A stretch of 64,000 nt of DNA from Paralysiella testudinis (GTDB lineage: Bacteria; Pseudomonadota; Gammaproteobacteria; Burkholderiales; Neisseriaceae): contig NZ_CP069798.1 in the NCBI RefSeq assembly GCF_016894345.1, positions 1,757,385-1,821,384 of the forward strand. The letters run 5' to 3'. The position numbers and the translations under genes were made by a program. The notes beneath the pieces were generated by a model. It was not told where the DNA came from. It was given only the letters and a program-made list of their open reading frames with translations, and ran no database searches. Each line of letters opens with the position of its first letter. The stretch's first letter is position 1. Shown here one piece after another: positions 19,037 to 28,044 of this stretch.

Positions 19037-22000
19037 ATGAATAAAACCCTGTACAAAGTGATCTTCAATAAAAAGCGCGGCGCCATGGTGGCCGTAGCCG
19101 AGAACACTTTGCGCGATGGTAAAAGCAATGCCGACACCACCGCAGGTTCTGTTCATTTTAATGCCAGCCATACCCTTTCAGGCAGCCTGAACCCAACAAG
19201 CCCCGGCGCCCGTTTGGGCGTACTCGGCTTCTGCTTATTGCTGGCCGCCGGCACCGCCCTGATTATCGCCCCGGCTGCCCATGCGGCCGACATTGCCGCC
19301 GACAAAGCCGCTCCCGGCAACCAACAGCCCACCATCCTGCAAAGCGCCAACGGCACCCCGCAAGTCAACATCCAAACCCCCAGTGCCGGCGGCGTTTCCA
19401 TAAACCAATACCGCCAATTCGATGTGGATCAACAAGGTGCCATCCTCAACAACAGCCGCAACAACACCCAAACCCAAATCGGCGGTTGGATACAGGGCAA
19501 CCCGTGGCTGGCTGGTGGCGAAGCCAAAATCATCGTCAACCAAATCAACAGCAGCAACCCCAGCCTGTTAAACGGCTATATCGAAGTGGCCGGGCGGCGT
19601 GCCGAAGTGATTATGGCCAACCCCGCCGGCATCCAAGTGAACGGCGGCGGCTTTATCAATGCCGCCGGCGTCACCCTCACCACCGGCCGGCCCATCATCA
19701 GCAACGGCCATCTGGAAGGCTTCCGCGTACGCAGCGGCAATATTGGCGTGAACGGTAAGGGTTTGGATACGTCCGGTGCCGACTACACCCGCATCCTCGC
19801 CCAAGCCGCACAAATCAACGCCGGTATTTGGGCTAAAGAGCTGAACGTGGTTACCGGCAGCAACGACATCGATGCCGCAGGCCTGCGCACCCCCGTAGCG
19901 GCTGATTCCGCCGCCAACAACACCCCCAATCCGTCCGCCCCCGGCACTTCCGCCACCCCGGCCCTGGCCATCGACACCGGCAGCCTGGGTGGCATGTATG
20001 CCCGTAAAATCACCCTCATCAGCACCGACAAAGGCGTGGGTATCAACAATGCCGGGCAAATCTTTGCCGCTGCCGGCGGCATCAGCCTGAGTGCCGACGG
20101 TAAGATTGGCAACAGCGGCAGCATCGTGGCGGCGGACAAAGCCAGCGTAGGCACTGCCGACAGCGCCGCGATACAGATTAAAAGCCACAGCCTGGACAAC
20201 AACGGCAGTATCTCCGCCCAAGGTAAGGCCGGTATAGGCACCCAGAGCCTGAACAACAGCGGCTTGATTGCATCGGCAAACGAGCTGAATATCCGCAATC
20301 AAAACAGCCTCAACAACAGCGGCGATATCAATGCCGCTCGATTGGATGTGGTTTCAGGCAGCCTCAGCAATACTGGCCGCATCAGCCAAACCGGCCTGCA
20401 AAACTTAGCGATCAACGCCGGGCAAGTGGACAACCGCAATCAGGGCTTGATGGGTTACACCCCGGCGCAATCCGGCGGCAGTAACAACACCGGTAGCGGC
20501 AGTGGTCATGGCAGCGGCAATAGCGGCAGCAATCCGAGTAGCGGCAACACCACCCCGCCCAGCAGTGCCACCGGTGGCGGCAGTACTACTACCGCCCCGG
20601 CACCGGCCACGCCGACCACCTTAGCCGACGGCCAGATTACCGTTTCAGGCAGCCTGTTGAATGATAAGGGGCAAATCACCGCCAACGGTGAAACCAATTT
20701 AAGCGCCCGCAACGGCCTGGTCAATCAGGCGCAATTGAACCTGAACCAACTCCATGTCAGTGGTGATTTACTGGACAACCGCAGCGGCGTAATTCACGCC
20801 AAGAGCGCCGACATCCGCAGCCACACCCTAGATAACCGCGGCGGGCAGATCAGCAGCACCGATACCCTTTCGGTAAACAACCAACGCACAGACAACCGCG
20901 GCGGGCAGATTCTGTCGGCCAACCAAGCTGACCTTTACAGCAACATTCTGGACAACCAAGACCAAGGCGGCATCGCCGCCGGCAAAGCTCTGGCCATTAC
21001 GGCCGATGGATTGGACAACCGCAACGGCACCGTAGTAGCGGGTCAGACACTCAGCGTTACCGGCCGCCGCATCGACAACCGCAGCGGCAGCATGGATGCC
21101 GCCGGCACCAGCATCAGTACCGAGAACCTCGACAACAGCAACAAAGGTGCTATCCGCAGCAATCAAACCCTGCAGATTAACGCTTCAGACAGCCTGAACA
21201 ACCGCAGCGGCCAACTGAGCTCGGCCGGGCAGTTGGATATTAACGATGGCACTGGTAACACACTGGCCGTCGACAACAGCGGCGGCAGCATCTTGGCGGG
21301 CGGTGATGCCCGGATTCAAAGCCGGTCTCTGAGTAACAACGGCACCGTGGCCGCCGGGCGTGATCTGGCCATTGCCTTACAAGACAGCTTTACAGTGGAA
21401 CAAGACATCGTGGCCGGGCGTCGTTTGTCGTTGTCCACCCAAGGCAGCCTGAACAACCCGCACACCTTGCAAGGTGGTGAAGCGGTCACGCTTCAGGCAG
21501 CACAAATCGACAACCATGCCAGCGGTAAAATCCAGTCCGGCGGGCGTACCGAAGTGACGGCGGTTCACAACATCGGCAACCGCGGCTTAATCAACAGCAA
21601 CGGCAGCACCGTGGTTCGCGCCGGTGAAGTGATTGACAACCTCGGCAGCGGTAAAATCTTTGGCGACCATGTGGCTTTGGGCGGCAGCGTATTGAACAAC
21701 CGGGAAGAAACCGTTAACGGCGCCACTCAGGCTGCGGTGGTGGCGGCGCGGCAGCGGCTGGATATCGGGGCGAAGGAAATTTACAACCGTGAAGGCGGTT
21801 TGCTGTCCAGTGAAGGCTCATTGGCCATCGGTGGCGCCTTAGACGCCCAAAACCAAGCCACCGGCATGGCCGCAACACTGGTGAACAGCAGTGCGCGGAT
21901 TGAAGCCAAAGGCAATGGTGTTATTGGCGTTAAACAACTGCAAAATCGGAACAACCATTTTGCTGTGGAAGAGTATCTGGCCGAACAAAAATCCATGGAT

Positions 22001-25000
22001 CAATACAGCGCCCCGGGTGACCCCAGAAAATGGACCCAAGGTGAAAACGGCTACTTCCGCAAAAACCGCAAATCACTGGAGTTCCGCTTTCAGGATTTCA
22101 ATAAAGAATTTTGGCATGACAGCTTGGCGGGCACCCGGCAATGGCATTTTACCCGTTCGGTGTACAAAGAACGCATCACCGACAGCAAACCAGCTGAAAT
22201 CATTATCGGCGGTAATTTAAAAATCAGCGGCAGCCATTGGGAAAACAACAACAGCCAAATACGGGTAGGCGGCCTGCTTACGGGCAACGACTTGGGCAAC
22301 AATGTATTTTTGGTTGACAACAAACAAACCGCCGCCAACCAACGCGTAGAAGACAACGGTTGGACACAAACCTATTGGTATGGCAGAAACAAAAGATGGG
22401 AAAGCCGCAAAGTACACGAAGGTGATGAAAACCCGTATCACGACATCCGGCGCACCACCTACGATTTCGAGCAACCGGTCACCCTGTTTGAACAGAAAAT
22501 CGGCAATGTCGGCCCCATACAGGCCGGTGCCGTTGGTGCGGCGCTCAAACCGGTCACCATTAACACCGCCACACCCGGCTCGGTACCGATTAAAACACTG
22601 GACAAATACAATACTGATTTGCCTAACAGCAGCCTGTTTGCCACCAATCCCGGCAATAGCGGCCCTCTGATCGAAACCAATCCTGCCTTTGCCAGCTACC
22701 GCCAATGGCTCTCCAGCGACTATATGCTGAAGAGCCTAGGTGCCAACCCCAACAATATGCACAAACGGTTGGGCGACGGCTATTATGAACAGCGGCTGAT
22801 TAACGAACAGATAGCCAAGCTTACCGGCTACCGCCGTTTGGACGGCTATCAAAATGATGAAGCGCAATTTAAAGCTTTGATGGATGCCGGCATCACCTTT
22901 GCTCAATCACAGCAATTGGTGCCCGGCATCACCTTAAGCCCGGAGCAGATAGCCCGGCTCACCAGCGACATCGTTTGGCTGGAAAACCAAACCGTAACCT
23001 TGGCCGACGGCAGCCGCCAAACCGTACTCGCCCCAAAAGTGTATGTGGTGGCGCGCGCGGGTGATTTGAACAGTGCCGGTGCATTGATTAGCGCCGACGC
23101 CATCGACCTGCAAACCGGCGGTGATATTCATAACCAAGGCACCATTGCCGGACGGCGGTTGGTAGACCTGGGCGCACAAAACATCAGCAACAGCGGATTG
23201 GTGACTGGTCAGCAAGTGCTACTGAACGCCCAAGACAAAATTGATTTCCAAGGCGGCCGTGCCGTTGCCGATGACTTGCTAAACTTAAAAGGCAAACAGG
23301 TTAATATTGAAAGCACCACCGTTACCTCGGGCGACCAGCGCAACGGCCACACCTTGGTGGATCGCGTGGCCGGCCTGTATGTGACCGGTCAGAGCAAGGG
23401 CATCTTGTCGGTGGATGCCGAACAAAACCTGACCGCCCGCGGTGCCGAACTGAGCAACAGCAGCGCCAGCGGCCAAACCCGGCTGGCATCCCGCGAAGGG
23501 AATATTGACCTCGGCACCGTACAAACCGCCAGTCATGAAAGCCAAGGGGAATTGAGCGACAGAAGCCATCGCCATGTTCACCAAAGTGCCGAGATGGGCA
23601 CCTCGATTAATGCGCAGGGGGATATCACCGTTGCCGCCGGCGGCCAAGTCAATATCCGCCAAGGCGGTATTGAGAGCGACCAAGGCAATGTTACCCTGTT
23701 TGGCAAAAAAGGCATCAACATCACCGAGGGTCGTAAAACCTTGGATTTGGATGAAGCCGTTTATAACAAAGACCAAGGATTACTCTCCAGCACCACCCGT
23801 ACCAGTACCTATCGTCGGGCACACGATGAAGCCGTGGGCAGCGAAATCAGCGGCAAACAAGTCACCCTGATTTCCGAGCAAGACATCCTAATTCGCGGCA
23901 GCCAAGTAGCGAGCGATCAGCAAACCCTGCTAAAAGCCAAAAACAACGTCACCATAGAAGCGGCACAAAACCAATATCAAGATGATGAGCACCATCAGAT
24001 TAAAAAATCCGGCATCATGGGCACCGGCGGCATCGGCGTATTTATCGGCAGCAAAAAAGACACCACCGACACCGCCGACACCACCCTCATCTATAGCGGC
24101 AGCAGCGTAGGTAGCCTCAAAGGCAACACCACCATCGTGGCCGGCGGCACCTACACCCAAACCGGCTCCACCGTTGCTGCCCACCAAGGCAATGTTGACG
24201 TCCACGCCAAAGCCGTCAACATCAGCGCCGCCCAAAACCACTACGCCAACGAGCACAAGCACACCTTCGAGCAAAAAGGCATCACCGTTGCCGTTAACGT
24301 ACCCGTGGTTAATGCCGTTCAAGGTGCCATCGGCACCGCCCAAGCCGCAGGTAAAATCGGTCAGAGCAAAAACGACCGCGTCAACGCCATGGCGGCGGCC
24401 AATGCCGCCTGGGACGGCTATCGATCTGCCGGCGCATTGTCAGACATTGCCAAAGACCCCAAAGCAGCCCTTAGCCAAGATGTCAGCGTCTCTATTACCT
24501 ACGGCCAGCAAAAGAACACCCAACAAACCCAAGTTCAAGGCCACCAAGCCCAAGCCAGCCAAGTGATTGGCGGCGGCACCGTCAACATCAGCGCCACCGG
24601 CGGCGGTAAAGATTCCGACATCAACATCATCGGTGCCGACATTGCTGGCAAACAAGGCACCCACCTGCAGGCCGACAATCAAGTCAACCTACTGGCTGCC
24701 GGGCAAGAACACAGCGAACACAGCCAAAACAAATCCACAGGCTTTAATGCCGGGGTGGCTGTCAGCTACGGCCAGAGCGGTATGGCCTTCGGCTTTACCG
24801 CCGGCGGCAACTACGGCAAAGGCCATGGCAACGGCGACGAAACCACCTGGCGGCACAGCCAAGTGGGCGATGCCGGCAGCCGCACCACCATCCACAGCGG
24901 TGGTGCCACCAACATCAAAGGCGCCCAAGTGATCGGCAAAGGCGTGGGCATTGATGCGGCCGAGCTCAACATCGAAAGCCTACAGAACACCGCCCAATAC

Positions 25001-27193
25001 AACAGCAAACAACAAAACATCAGCGGCCAGATAACCGTAGGCTACGGCGCTTCAGGCAGCGCCAACTACAGCCAAAGTAAAATGAACGCCGACTATGCCG
25101 CGGTGAGTCAGCAATCCGGCATCTTGGCCGGAGACGACGGCTACCAAATCAACATCAAAGGGCATACCGACCTCAAAGGCGGCCTGATTACCAGCACCGC
25201 CCAAGCCGAAGCCGAGGGTAAAAACCGCTTCAGCACCGGCACCCTGAGCCACAGCGACATTGCCAACCATGCCGAATACAAAGGGGAAAGCTTCGGTATC
25301 GGCGGCAGCGCCACCGTCAGCGGCAGCAGCCTTGGTCAAGGCAGCAGTAACAGCACACCCGGTTTAATGACTGCCGGCCAAAGCAACAGTGCCGGTAAAA
25401 CCATCGGCTACGGCTCGGACAGCGGCAGCCAAAGCAGCACCACCAAGAGCGGTGTTAACACACAAAACATCATCATCACCGATGAAGCCGGGCAAAAAGA
25501 ACTGAGCGGCAAAACCGCAGCCGAAACCATTGCCGCGGTTAAAACCGACATCACCACCGACAAGCATGCCCAACACGCAGGCTACCTGAAGAATAACTTT
25601 GATAAGGACAGCGTACAGAAAGAGCTGGATCTGCAGCGCGAGGTTACCCAACAGTTTGATGCCAACCGTCAAGCCGCCAAAGCTGAGATCAACACCAAAA
25701 TCACCACCGCCAAAGCCGACCTCGAAGCGGGCCGATTATCGCAGGCCGAATACGACAGCCAAGTGAAAAACCTGCACGGATTGGGTTTGGCACTGGATAC
25801 CGTTGCCGCAGGCCTGTACAGCCCCAGCAACAGCGTGGGCGGCTCCCTCGCAGCAGCCGCGAGCCCGGCAGCAGCACAGCAAATCGGCGACTACTTCAAA
25901 AACCTGGCCGCAGAAAACCCAAACGGCAAACTGAACAGCGAGCAACAAACGGCCCATATACTGGCACACGGCATACTGGCGGCAGCCACCGCCGCAGCGG
26001 GCGGCAATGATGCCCTAAGCGCCGGCATTGCGGCGGGCACAGCGGAAGCGGCGGCGCCCAAAGTGGCGAAGTGGCTGTATGGTACGGACGATTCGAACAA
26101 ACTAAGTGCGGAGCAGAAAGCCACCGTCAGCAGCATTACCGGGCTGGGCGGGGCGGCTGTGGGTGCGGTTGGGGGAAGCAATACTGCGGATGTGGTTTCA
26201 GGCAGCCAGGTGGCGCAGAATGCGGTGGAGAATAATTACCTTACCGAAAAACAAATGTGGGCATATGCCAAAGCATTGAAAGAGCATTGCCATACCGGTC
26301 AAGAATCTGCGTGTATTGCGGTTAAAAATACATTCTCAGCCTTAGATGCTGCACAGCGCACAAGCCAAGTTGAAGCTTGTAAAGCCAATCCGCAAAGCAA
26401 AAGCTGTGTCGATCACAATGGTGGAGCCCAATCAGGTGACTGGGCAGTGAATACCAATGCAGATAACTACCTTGGTGTTGATTCTTCCAAGCCCGGCGCA
26501 GAAGCACTGCACATCATGTGTGGCAATAATCGGGTTTGCATGGAAGAGATTACTCGCCAAGACTTAAAAAACAACCTTGATCAATTGATGGTAGAGCGTG
26601 ATCCTGTATTTATTCGCAACAAAGCAGATGAATACCGAAATGGCTTTTTAGGCTCAATGCTTGATTTCCGAGGCATGAGTGATCAAGAAGTAATCAATCA
26701 GGCTAGGGCATTTGTTATGTCTTCGGCGGGCATGATTGGCAGCACCAGCAAATTAGGTGCGCAGTGGAAACAAAATACCGCCGGCCAATGGTATGACCTC
26801 AAAACCGGCCGCTATGTGAATAGCCCGGATGCCTTGGATACTGTATTGTCCCGACCTAAACTCAATGCCATCACCAAACAAGCAATTGACTCACGTTACC
26901 GGCAACTATCAAATGGTGATCGTATTGAAATTGCAACTGCAACTGGTAAGGTGATCAAACAACCGATTGATTACGGGCATATTTATGGCTGGGAAAACCG
27001 CCGCTTACTGAAAGCTGCCGATGAATTGGGCATGACACAGCAGCAATTCAAAGCCTATGTTAATGCCAGACCCAATCTGTTTGAATTACAAAACAGAAAA
27101 GATAATCAAGGGCATAAATTTGAAAAGCCGGGAGTGGATGGAATTAAAGATATTACTGATGATATGAAATCTTTCATACAAACTGGGAAATAG
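19037..27193 (+). CDS. cdiA: Contact-dependent inhibition toxin CdiA with GH-E nuclease tip
   Basis: 2718 aa, exported by CdiB. The N-terminus carries an extended signal peptide (MNKTLYKVIFNKKRGAMVAVAE) and cleavage near APAAHA. A TPS secretion domain follows (residues about 85-330; NPWL and MANPAGIQVNGGG stand for the usual NPNL and NPNGI motifs). Next comes a long FHA-type repeat region, a Gly/Ser/Thr/Pro linker near residues 475-530, a FHA-2 region, and a pretoxin region ending in VENN (residues 2397-2400). The tip contains G2647-H2648...E2653 (GHIYGWENRRLL) and HKFEKPG, fitting the GH-E branch of HNH/endonuclease VII nucleases, so DNA or RNA cleavage in target cells is predicted. The late region (24000-26235) is copied in the downstream cassettes. 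AAAGGA precedes the ATG. Confidence 0.93.
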   Translation: MNKTLYKVIFNKKRGAMVAVAENTLRDGKSNADTTAGSVHFNASHTLSGSLNPTSPGARLGVLGFCLLLAAGTALIIAPAAHAADIAADKAAPGNQQPTILQSANGTPQVNIQTPSAGGVSINQYRQFDVDQQGAILNNSRNNTQTQIGGWIQGNPWLAGGEAKIIVNQINSSNPSLLNGYIEVAGRRAEVIMANPAGIQVNGGGFINAAGVTLTTGRPIISNGHLEGFRVRSGNIGVNGKGLDTSGADYTRILAQAAQINAGIWAKELNVVTGSNDIDAAGLRTPVAADSAANNTPNPSAPGTSATPALAIDTGSLGGMYARKITLISTDKGVGINNAGQIFAAAGGISLSADGKIGNSGSIVAADKASVGTADSAAIQIKSHSLDNNGSISAQGKAGIGTQSLNNSGLIASANELNIRNQNSLNNSGDINAARLDVVSGSLSNTGRISQTGLQNLAINAGQVDNRNQGLMGYTPAQSGGSNNTGSGSGHGSGNSGSNPSSGNTTPPSSATGGGSTTTAPAPATPTTLADGQITVSGSLLNDKGQITANGETNLSARNGLVNQAQLNLNQLHVSGDLLDNRSGVIHAKSADIRSHTLDNRGGQISSTDTLSVNNQRTDNRGGQILSANQADLYSNILDNQDQGGIAAGKALAITADGLDNRNGTVVAGQTLSVTGRRIDNRSGSMDAAGTSISTENLDNSNKGAIRSNQTLQINASDSLNNRSGQLSSAGQLDINDGTGNTLAVDNSGGSILAGGDARIQSRSLSNNGTVAAGRDLAIALQDSFTVEQDIVAGRRLSLSTQGSLNNPHTLQGGEAVTLQAAQIDNHASGKIQSGGRTEVTAVHNIGNRGLINSNGSTVVRAGEVIDNLGSGKIFGDHVALGGSVLNNREETVNGATQAAVVAARQRLDIGAKEIYNREGGLLSSEGSLAIGGALDAQNQATGMAATLVNSSARIEAKGNGVIGVKQLQNRNNHFAVEEYLAEQKSMDQYSAPGDPRKWTQGENGYFRKNRKSLEFRFQDFNKEFWHDSLAGTRQWHFTRSVYKERITDSKPAEIIIGGNLKISGSHWENNNSQIRVGGLLTGNDLGNNVFLVDNKQTAANQRVEDNGWTQTYWYGRNKRWESRKVHEGDENPYHDIRRTTYDFEQPVTLFEQKIGNVGPIQAGAVGAALKPVTINTATPGSVPIKTLDKYNTDLPNSSLFATNPGNSGPLIETNPAFASYRQWLSSDYMLKSLGANPNNMHKRLGDGYYEQRLINEQIAKLTGYRRLDGYQNDEAQFKALMDAGITFAQSQQLVPGITLSPEQIARLTSDIVWLENQTVTLADGSRQTVLAPKVYVVARAGDLNSAGALISADAIDLQTGGDIHNQGTIAGRRLVDLGAQNISNSGLVTGQQVLLNAQDKIDFQGGRAVADDLLNLKGKQVNIESTTVTSGDQRNGHTLVDRVAGLYVTGQSKGILSVDAEQNLTARGAELSNSSASGQTRLASREGNIDLGTVQTASHESQGELSDRSHRHVHQSAEMGTSINAQGDITVAAGGQVNIRQGGIESDQGNVTLFGKKGINITEGRKTLDLDEAVYNKDQGLLSSTTRTSTYRRAHDEAVGSEISGKQVTLISEQDILIRGSQVASDQQTLLKAKNNVTIEAAQNQYQDDEHHQIKKSGIMGTGGIGVFIGSKKDTTDTADTTLIYSGSSVGSLKGNTTIVAGGTYTQTGSTVAAHQGNVDVHAKAVNISAAQNHYANEHKHTFEQKGITVAVNVPVVNAVQGAIGTAQAAGKIGQSKNDRVNAMAAANAAWDGYRSAGALSDIAKDPKAALSQDVSVSITYGQQKNTQQTQVQGHQAQASQVIGGGTVNISATGGGKDSDINIIGADIAGKQGTHLQADNQVNLLAAGQEHSEHSQNKSTGFNAGVAVSYGQSGMAFGFTAGGNYGKGHGNGDETTWRHSQVGDAGSRTTIHSGGATNIKGAQVIGKGVGIDAAELNIESLQNTAQYNSKQQNISGQITVGYGASGSANYSQSKMNADYAAVSQQSGILAGDDGYQINIKGHTDLKGGLITSTAQAEAEGKNRFSTGTLSHSDIANHAEYKGESFGIGGSATVSGSSLGQGSSNSTPGLMTAGQSNSAGKTIGYGSDSGSQSSTTKSGVNTQNIIITDEAGQKELSGKTAAETIAAVKTDITTDKHAQHAGYLKNNFDKDSVQKELDLQREVTQQFDANRQAAKAEINTKITTAKADLEAGRLSQAEYDSQVKNLHGLGLALDTVAAGLYSPSNSVGGSLAAAASPAAAQQIGDYFKNLAAENPNGKLNSEQQTAHILAHGILAAATAAAGGNDALSAGIAAGTAEAAAPKVAKWLYGTDDSNKLSAEQKATVSSITGLGGAAVGAVGGSNTADVVSGSQVAQNAVENNYLTEKQMWAYAKALKEHCHTGQESACIAVKNTFSALDAAQRTSQVEACKANPQSKSCVDHNGGAQSGDWAVNTNADNYLGVDSSKPGAEALHIMCGNNRVCMEEITRQDLKNNLDQLMVERDPVFIRNKADEYRNGFLGSMLDFRGMSDQEVINQARAFVMSSAGMIGSTSKLGAQWKQNTAGQWYDLKTGRYVNSPDALDTVLSRPKLNAITKQAIDSRYRQLSNGDRIEIATATGKVIKQPIDYGHIYGWENRRLLKAADELGMTQQQFKAYVNARPNLFELQNRKDNQGHKFEKPGVDGIKDITDDMKSFIQTGK
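26197..26207. repeat. DUS-like 11-mer at the VENN toxin junction
   Basis: TTCAGGCAGCC encodes Ser-Gly-Ser 18 bases before the VENN codons of cdiA. The same 11-mer, an 11/12 match to the uptake sequence, lies at 31846-31856, 36284-36294, 42392-42402, 48719-48729 and 51577-51587, always just before VENN. Confidence 0.8.
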
Positions 27194-27195
27194 GC

Positions 27196-27768
27196 ATGAA
27201 ATATTCTAAAGAAGATGAGGCAGTACTTAAAAGAATAGATGAATTATATGGCAACGATCCAGAGTTTCAGGTTATCAATGCTAATAAAACTGGAGATATA
27301 AATTTTTTAGAAAATATTTTCTTAAAACAGAAAATTCTTTCGATATCTGCCTTAACCGAATCTGAACAATGGAGTTGGCTACACAGAATAAACTTATTAA
27401 CCCCTGCGCCAAAAACTGTAATTCAATTTTATGTAAATCATGGTAATTTAAATATTAACGCCCAAGATTGCTACGGCATGACACCGCTGCATTATGCGAT
27501 GCGCAGCAAAAATGCCGAGGCTGCGTTGGTTTTGTTGCAAGCAGGAGCTAACCCCAATATACCTAATCAAGATGGTGTAATTCCCTTGAGCATGATTGGC
27601 GGTATGCCCGAGCGTTTGGATATTTTGCAACTGATGCTGGATAAGGGAGGTAATGTGCATCATTTCACGGATCAAAATGAAACCGATATTTTGGATACAT
27701 TGAAGCTTTATTTTTCGGAAGATGATGTATTTAAACCGGTGATTGCGATGATGGAAAAATATGCATAA
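27196..27768 (+). CDS. cdiI: Ankyrin-repeat immunity protein of CdiA
   Basis: 190 aa, cytosolic, without signal. The C-terminal half holds ankyrin repeats (DCYGMTPLHYAMRSKNAEAALVLLQAGANPN, GVIPLSMIGG..LDILQLMLDKGG). It begins 2 bases after the cdiA stop, the standard place for the immunity gene, and ankyrin proteins are known immunity partners of polymorphic nuclease toxins. It should bind and block the GH-E tip in the producer cell. From the Ala-Gln-Asp-Cys before the ankyrin repeats to the stop it is nearly identical to the gene at 33281-33817, whose first third differs completely. Base composition is AT-rich compared with cdiA, as usual for exchangeable immunity genes. Confidence 0.85.
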   Translation: MKYSKEDEAVLKRIDELYGNDPEFQVINANKTGDINFLENIFLKQKILSISALTESEQWSWLHRINLLTPAPKTVIQFYVNHGNLNINAQDCYGMTPLHYAMRSKNAEAALVLLQAGANPNIPNQDGVIPLSMIGGMPERLDILQLMLDKGGNVHHFTDQNETDILDTLKLYFSEDDVFKPVIAMMEKYA

Positions 27769-27792
27769 TGAAATCTGAGAACTTCATAAAAA

Positions 27793-27840
27793 TTGGGAAA
27801 TAGGCATGAAATATTCCAAAGAAGATGAGGCAGTACTTAA
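27793..27840 (+). repeat. Duplicated first codons of the immunity gene
   Basis: TGGGAAATAGGCATGAAATATTC and the following codons repeat, with one change, 27185-27231, which is the end of cdiA plus the first 12 codons of the immunity gene. The copy is cut off after LKS. The same truncated copy lies at about 33842-33889. It looks like a scar from an immunity gene displaced by recombination. Confidence 0.75.
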
Positions 27841-27869
27841 AAGCAAGCGTAGGCCGTATACTTGTATTC

Positions 27870-28044
27870 GACATTTGGCTGTAACCTGTTAAAAAAACCA
27901 TAAATGTTGAAACTAAAACCCCTATGATTATTGGTATTGTCAGCAACAAGCAACACCAAAATCTGCGGATTAACTACCGCAGATTAAGTATTGCTGCCTG
28001 TAATCAAATCAGTCAAAACAAGCAAGTTGAACTTACACAATACA
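27870..28044 (+). repeat. Cassette leader, copy 1 (with palindrome)
   Basis: About 175 bases running from CGACATTTGGCTGTAACC up to the conserved cdiA-derived block. It recurs almost unchanged at 33915-34090 and 40030-40200. It contains the perfect hairpin AATCTGCGG-attaacta-CCGCAGATT (27960-27985), and encodes a short start, MIIGIVSNKQ, which is in frame with the following toxin only in this copy. Confidence 0.75.

Noticed and set aside
19153..26507. Long reading frames on the minus strand opposite cdiA and its copies
   Set aside because: They mirror the GC-rich repeat codons of cdiA, lack ribosome sites and family similarity, and recur in each copy; shadows.
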